A DNA stretch of 26,282 nucleotides from CAJQND01 sp051010055. GTDB taxonomy: Bacteria > Pseudomonadota > Alphaproteobacteria > Rhizobiales > CAJQND01. This document shows positions 23,359-26,282 of the stretch, piece after piece. The notes beneath the pieces were generated by a model, which worked only from the letters and a program-made list of their open reading frames with translations, did no database searches and was not told the origin of the DNA. Within the stretch, counting starts at the first letter, position 1; every line of letters begins with the position of its first letter. The position numbers and the translations under genes are program-made. The stretch is from contig JBPCVY010000152.1 in assembly GCA_051010055.1 (NCBI GenBank), positions 1-26,282 on the forward strand. The letters are read 5' to 3'.

Positions 23359-24624
23359 CTAGGCCCAGTCCTCAAACGGGAATGTATCGAGTTGTTTGGT
23401 GCCGTCCTCGGTAACAAGCACCTGCACCTCAAGCTTTACGCATTCGCGCCCGCCTTCGACACCTGTGCAGCTTTCAACGCAAAGCACATTTCCAGGTTCG
23501 AAAACACCATCGTACCCACTCGGCCCATAATCGACGTGAGTGGGAACGGATGGGTACTCATCGCACAAGCCAACGCCATGCAAGGCGCAGCCATAACGGT
23601 TTGCGTGGAATTCCTCCGGCATTTGCCAGCTCTTTGCATTGAACTCCGAGTAGGTCATGCCCGGTTTAATGATGTCGCGGTTGTGCACCACTTGATTGAC
23701 CGCATGCTCATAAAGCCGCTTTTGCTCATCTGCGGGCGGCACAAGGCCAATGGTCCAGGAGCGAGAAATATCTGAGCAATAGCCGTATGGCCCTACAAGG
23801 TCGGTGTCGAATGAGAGCAAGTCTCCTTCCTTGCCCACATGGGCAGAGCTTTCCTGGAACCAGGGATTGGTGCGCTCGCCAATTGCCAGTAGGCGCGTTT
23901 CAATCCATTCGCCGCCATTGCGGATGTTTTCATAATGCAGTTGCGCCCAGATTTCATTCTCTGAAAGTCCCGGAATGGAATGTTCGCGCATGCGCCACAT
24001 GCCCGCCTCACAAACCTTGACGGTCCAGTTCATCAGTTCCATTTCTTCGGCTGATTTTACCGAGCGGGCCAGTTCTGTAATCTGCTGGCCTTCCACAATC
24101 TCGATGCCATGCGCGCGCAAGAGATCGACGCCGAGAGGCTCCATTTTGTCGACTGCAAGGCGCATGTTTCCGCCGCCATGTTGCTGCACGATGTCGGCAA
24201 TTTCTGCGGCCCACACTTTTGCCTTTTCTTCAACGCGGTTACCGGCAGAGAAATAGAACCAGGTGGTCGCCGGGCGCACTTCGTCAACGGTTTCAAGGCT
24301 TTCTGCCAGATGCATGGCCTGCTTGTATTCAAAACAGATTGCCGGGCCGTCATTGACGATAACCGCATAGCGGGCAGCGTTATGCATGGTCCAAACCTGC
24401 ATGTCTGAACAGTCCGTTGCATAACGGATGTTGAGTGGGTCAAACAACAAAATCGCGGCAACGTCATGTTTGGCCATTTCATCGCGCAAGCGCTGCTGGC
24501 GGTAGCCGCGCGCCTTTACCAGGGTTTCATCGCTGATGGGATTTTTGAGCGGTTTGTCCGCCGCCTCATCATTGAGATAGCTTGGTTTGTTAGGGTCGTC
24601 ACGAATATCAAGTTTCTTAAGCAT
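23359..24624 (-). CDS. dddP: DddP-like DMSP lyase (M24 metallopeptidase fold)
   Basis: A 421-residue protein of the M24 (pita-bread) fold, closest in motifs to DddP, which cleaves DMSP to dimethyl sulfide and acrylate. Landmarks are LLFDPLNIRYATDCSDMQVW, GGEWIETRLLAIGERTNPWF, FDTDLVGPYGYCSDISRSW, YGCALHGVGLCDEYP, and VLCVES with VKLEVQVLV. Metal-ligand candidates D273, D275, D285, H349, E384 and E399, catalytic-base candidate D355 and substrate tyrosine Y344 all have the spacing I recall for Ruegeria DddP (D295, D297, D307, H371, E406, E421, D377, Y366; constant offset 22). AGGA lies about 9 bases before the ATG. It begins 13 bases after the GcvT-type gene, so they share an operon. The alternative is a creatinase or Xaa-Pro peptidase relative. 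Confidence 0.78.
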   Translation of the reverse strand: MLKKLDIRDDPNKPSYLNDEAADKPLKNPISDETLVKARGYRQQRLRDEMAKHDVAAILLFDPLNIRYATDCSDMQVWTMHNAARYAVIVNDGPAICFEYKQAMHLAESLETVDEVRPATTWFYFSAGNRVEEKAKVWAAEIADIVQQHGGGNMRLAVDKMEPLGVDLLRAHGIEIVEGQQITELARSVKSAEEMELMNWTVKVCEAGMWRMREHSIPGLSENEIWAQLHYENIRNGGEWIETRLLAIGERTNPWFQESSAHVGKEGDLLSFDTDLVGPYGYCSDISRSWTIGLVPPADEQKRLYEHAVNQVVHNRDIIKPGMTYSEFNAKSWQMPEEFHANRYGCALHGVGLCDEYPSVPTHVDYGPSGYDGVFEPGNVLCVESCTGVEGGRECVKLEVQVLVTEDGTKQLDTFPFEDWA

Positions 24625-24637
24625 TTAAATGTCCTCA

Positions 24638-26282
24638 TTACCCGCGCATGTGCGCACCATCAGGATCAAACGCCGGTTCGGCCTGTATCTTGGCCTGCCG
24701 CCGCTCACCCAGAATTTCAATTTCAAAATTTCGAGCCCCGTTCGCGGCAATGTCCGAAGGAATATATCCCAACGCCATTGATGTTTGCGCATGGTGCGCA
24801 AATCCGCCAGATGTGACCCAGCCAATCACTTCATCATCATACCATACCGGTTCATCGCCGATAACATCCGCATCGCCTGCATCGACCGCAAATGCCACGA
24901 GCTGCATTTCAGGGCCTTCCTCGCGCTCGCGGGCAGCTTCTTTTCGACCAATGAAATCGTTCTTTGTCAAATCGACAAAGCGCCCGAGACCTGCACCGAA
25001 CGGGCCGTAAATGGGCCGGTACTCCGTTGCCCATGAACCCCAATTTTTCTCAAGGCTCAAGGATTTTAAGGCACGCGAGCCAACCAGCTTTATGCCGTGC
25101 TCGGAGCCTGCATCCATAAACTGGCTGAACACGGTGCGTAAAAATTCTGGCTTGCACCAGATTTCAAAGCCGAGATCGCCAGTGAACGTTACCCGGCCAA
25201 CGAGCGCAGGAACCATGCCGATAGACATTTCCCGCACCTCCATGAACTTGAAGGCATCATTGGAAACATCTTCATGGGTGAGCTTTTGCAACACGTCACG
25301 TGATTTGGGCCCGGCTATGGAAAGCCCGCACAGGCCCAGCCCATGGGCTGCAATTGAAACACCGCTTTCCGGCAGGTACTTTTCAAACCATCGCATGTGA
25401 TAGCTTTCAGCTGGCCCCGAGCCGAAAATCATGAACCGCTCAGGCCCAAGCTTTGCGACGGTGAAGTCACCGATAAGCTTGCCCGCCTCATTCAACATGG
25501 GCGAAAGGGTCATCCGGCCTTCGCGCGGCATCTTATTAGAGAGCAGCTTTGAAAGCCACGTTTCCGCACCCTCACCGGTAACCTCATATTTTGCAAAACT
25601 CGAAATCTCAATAAGACCCACACTGCCCCGCACCGCGGCGCATTCAGCCGCGACCGCATCATGAGAGTTGGAACGCCGGAAGGAAAAGATGTCTTTAGCT
25701 TCTTCGCCTCCAGGTGCAAACCAGAGGGGATATTCCAGCCCGAAGGCGGCACCGAAAACCGCACCTCGTTCTTTCATCACATCGTAGAGCGGTGACGTTT
25801 TAAGTGGGCGAGCAGCTTCAAGTTCTTCATTCGGGAAGGCGATGGAAAAACGCCGGCCATAATTTTCTTTCACCTTGGCGTTGGTGTAGGCCATGGTTGT
25901 CCAGTCGCCGAAGCGGGCAACATCCATGCCCCACACATCGAAACCGGGATCGCCGTTCACCATCCAGTTCGACAAGGCAAGGCCAACGCCGCCGCCCTGG
26001 CTGAAACCAGCCATTACCCCGCAGGCACACCAATAATTCCTCAAACCCCGTACCGGGCCTACCACCGGGTTGCCATCAGGGGCAAAAGTGAACGGGCCAT
26101 TGATAACGTTCTTGATGCCCGCATCGGCAAAGGGCGGGAAATGCTCAAAACCGCGCTCAAGATTGTCTGAAATGCGGTTGAGATCGGGCGGCAAAAGCTC
26201 AAAGGTAAAATCCCATCCAGCTTCGATTTCTGACCAGGGCACACCATGCTTTTCATAGGTGCCCATGAGCATGCCACTGCGC
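24638..26282 (-). CDS. Dimethylglycine/sarcosine dehydrogenase-like FAD-GcvT protein (N-terminus beyond window)
   Basis: The C-terminal ~548 residues of a two-part oxidative demethylase; the frame is open to the right edge (RSG precedes the first internal Met). The remaining end of the DAO/FAD domain (GPVRGLRNYWCACGVMAGF) is followed by the FAO_M linker (SPLYDVMKERGAVFGAAFG, then EYPLWFAPGG). Then come a GcvT folate-binding domain (VGLIEISSFAKYEVTG; LCGLSIAGPKSRDVLQKL; VTFTGDLGFEIW) and a GcvT C-terminal barrel (about the last 100 residues). Such enzymes demethylate dimethylglycine, sarcosine or related methylated amines and pass the carbon to tetrahydrofolate. It lacks the stand-alone GcvT form of DmdA, so it is not a DMSP demethylase. 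It is upstream of and coupled to the DddP-like gene. Confidence 0.88.
   Translation of the reverse strand, partial: RSGMLMGTYEKHGVPWSEIEAGWDFTFELLPPDLNRISDNLERGFEHFPPFADAGIKNVINGPFTFAPDGNPVVGPVRGLRNYWCACGVMAGFSQGGGVGLALSNWMVNGDPGFDVWGMDVARFGDWTTMAYTNAKVKENYGRRFSIAFPNEELEAARPLKTSPLYDVMKERGAVFGAAFGLEYPLWFAPGGEEAKDIFSFRRSNSHDAVAAECAAVRGSVGLIEISSFAKYEVTGEGAETWLSKLLSNKMPREGRMTLSPMLNEAGKLIGDFTVAKLGPERFMIFGSGPAESYHMRWFEKYLPESGVSIAAHGLGLCGLSIAGPKSRDVLQKLTHEDVSNDAFKFMEVREMSIGMVPALVGRVTFTGDLGFEIWCKPEFLRTVFSQFMDAGSEHGIKLVGSRALKSLSLEKNWGSWATEYRPIYGPFGAGLGRFVDLTKNDFIGRKEAAREREEGPEMQLVAFAVDAGDADVIGDEPVWYDDEVIGWVTSGGFAHHAQTSMALGYIPSDIAANGARNFEIEILGERRQAKIQAEPAFDPDGAHMRG

Noticed and set aside
22942..23775. 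A 277-residue + strand reading frame across the lyase and dddP genes
   Set aside because: It lies in a shifted frame over two recognisable genes, and its composition (runs of Arg, Trp, His, Pro) has no family resemblance. It is a shadow frame.
24638..26282. DmdA (DMSP demethylase) as identity of the GcvT-domain protein
   Set aside because: The protein carries the end of an FAD (DAO) domain and FAO_M linker ahead of the GcvT domains, whereas DmdA is a stand-alone GcvT-type protein. The dimethylglycine/sarcosine dehydrogenase type fits better.
1..26282. Mobile elements, CRISPR arrays, tRNA or rRNA genes
   Set aside because: I saw no transposase or integrase motifs, no regularly spaced repeats and no clover-leaf-like tRNA ends in the intergenic regions.

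Overview
The window looks like a chromosomal segment of an alphaproteobacterium, probably marine and of Hyphomicrobiales or Rhodobacterales type. The reasons are the FDH3-type formate dehydrogenase locus with its DUF6494/DUF6505/DUF6352/DUF3305/DUF3306 satellite genes, a pcaBDC cluster, and DMSP-lyase-type genes. I see no rRNA, tRNA, CRISPR array, insertion sequence or phage gene. Family names come from recognising motifs by eye; no search was run.

Region 1 (1-12028) is a formate dehydrogenase locus. On the + strand it holds the C-terminal end of the molybdopterin alpha subunit, the four-cluster Fe-S beta subunit, a strong hairpin terminator, a small lipoprotein, the cytochrome b gamma subunit, a secreted seven-bladed WD40-cytochrome c fusion, a 42-residue membrane peptide, an HtrA-like protease, DUF6494, a biotin/lipoate-ligase-fold protein, DUF6505, DUF6352 and a small membrane protein. 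Most are tightly packed or overlap by a few bases. A large multi-cluster 4Fe-4S protein converges on this run from the - strand. It is divergent from a DUF3305-DUF3306 pair, which in turn converges on a DUF3144-like gene.

Region 2 (12331-21815) is one + strand run. It starts with a PotABCD-type ABC importer: ATPase, a truncated paralogue of the binding protein, the intact binding protein, a stem-loop, and two permeases. It continues with a DUF1194 protein, an ornithine-cyclodeaminase-family enzyme and pcaB-pcaD-pcaC of the protocatechuate branch of the beta-ketoadipate pathway. pcaGH is not in the window, and the importer's substrate is unknown.

Region 3 (21832-26282) is the most interesting. 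A YafY-type HTH/WYL regulator (-) and a cupin-type DMSP lyase-family gene (+) diverge from a shared intergenic region carrying a perfect 9-bp inverted repeat. Each is interrupted by a single in-frame TAG codon, although the frame on both sides is intact. The cupin gene meets, tail to tail with a 13-base gap, a DddP-like M24-fold gene (-). All the DddP metal-ligand and catalytic positions I can recall are present there at the recalled spacing. Upstream of dddP in the same operon is a dimethylglycine/sarcosine dehydrogenase-like FAD-GcvT protein that runs off the right edge. This suggests a DMSP and methylated-amine catabolic island in which one of two lyases, and its likely regulator, is decaying.
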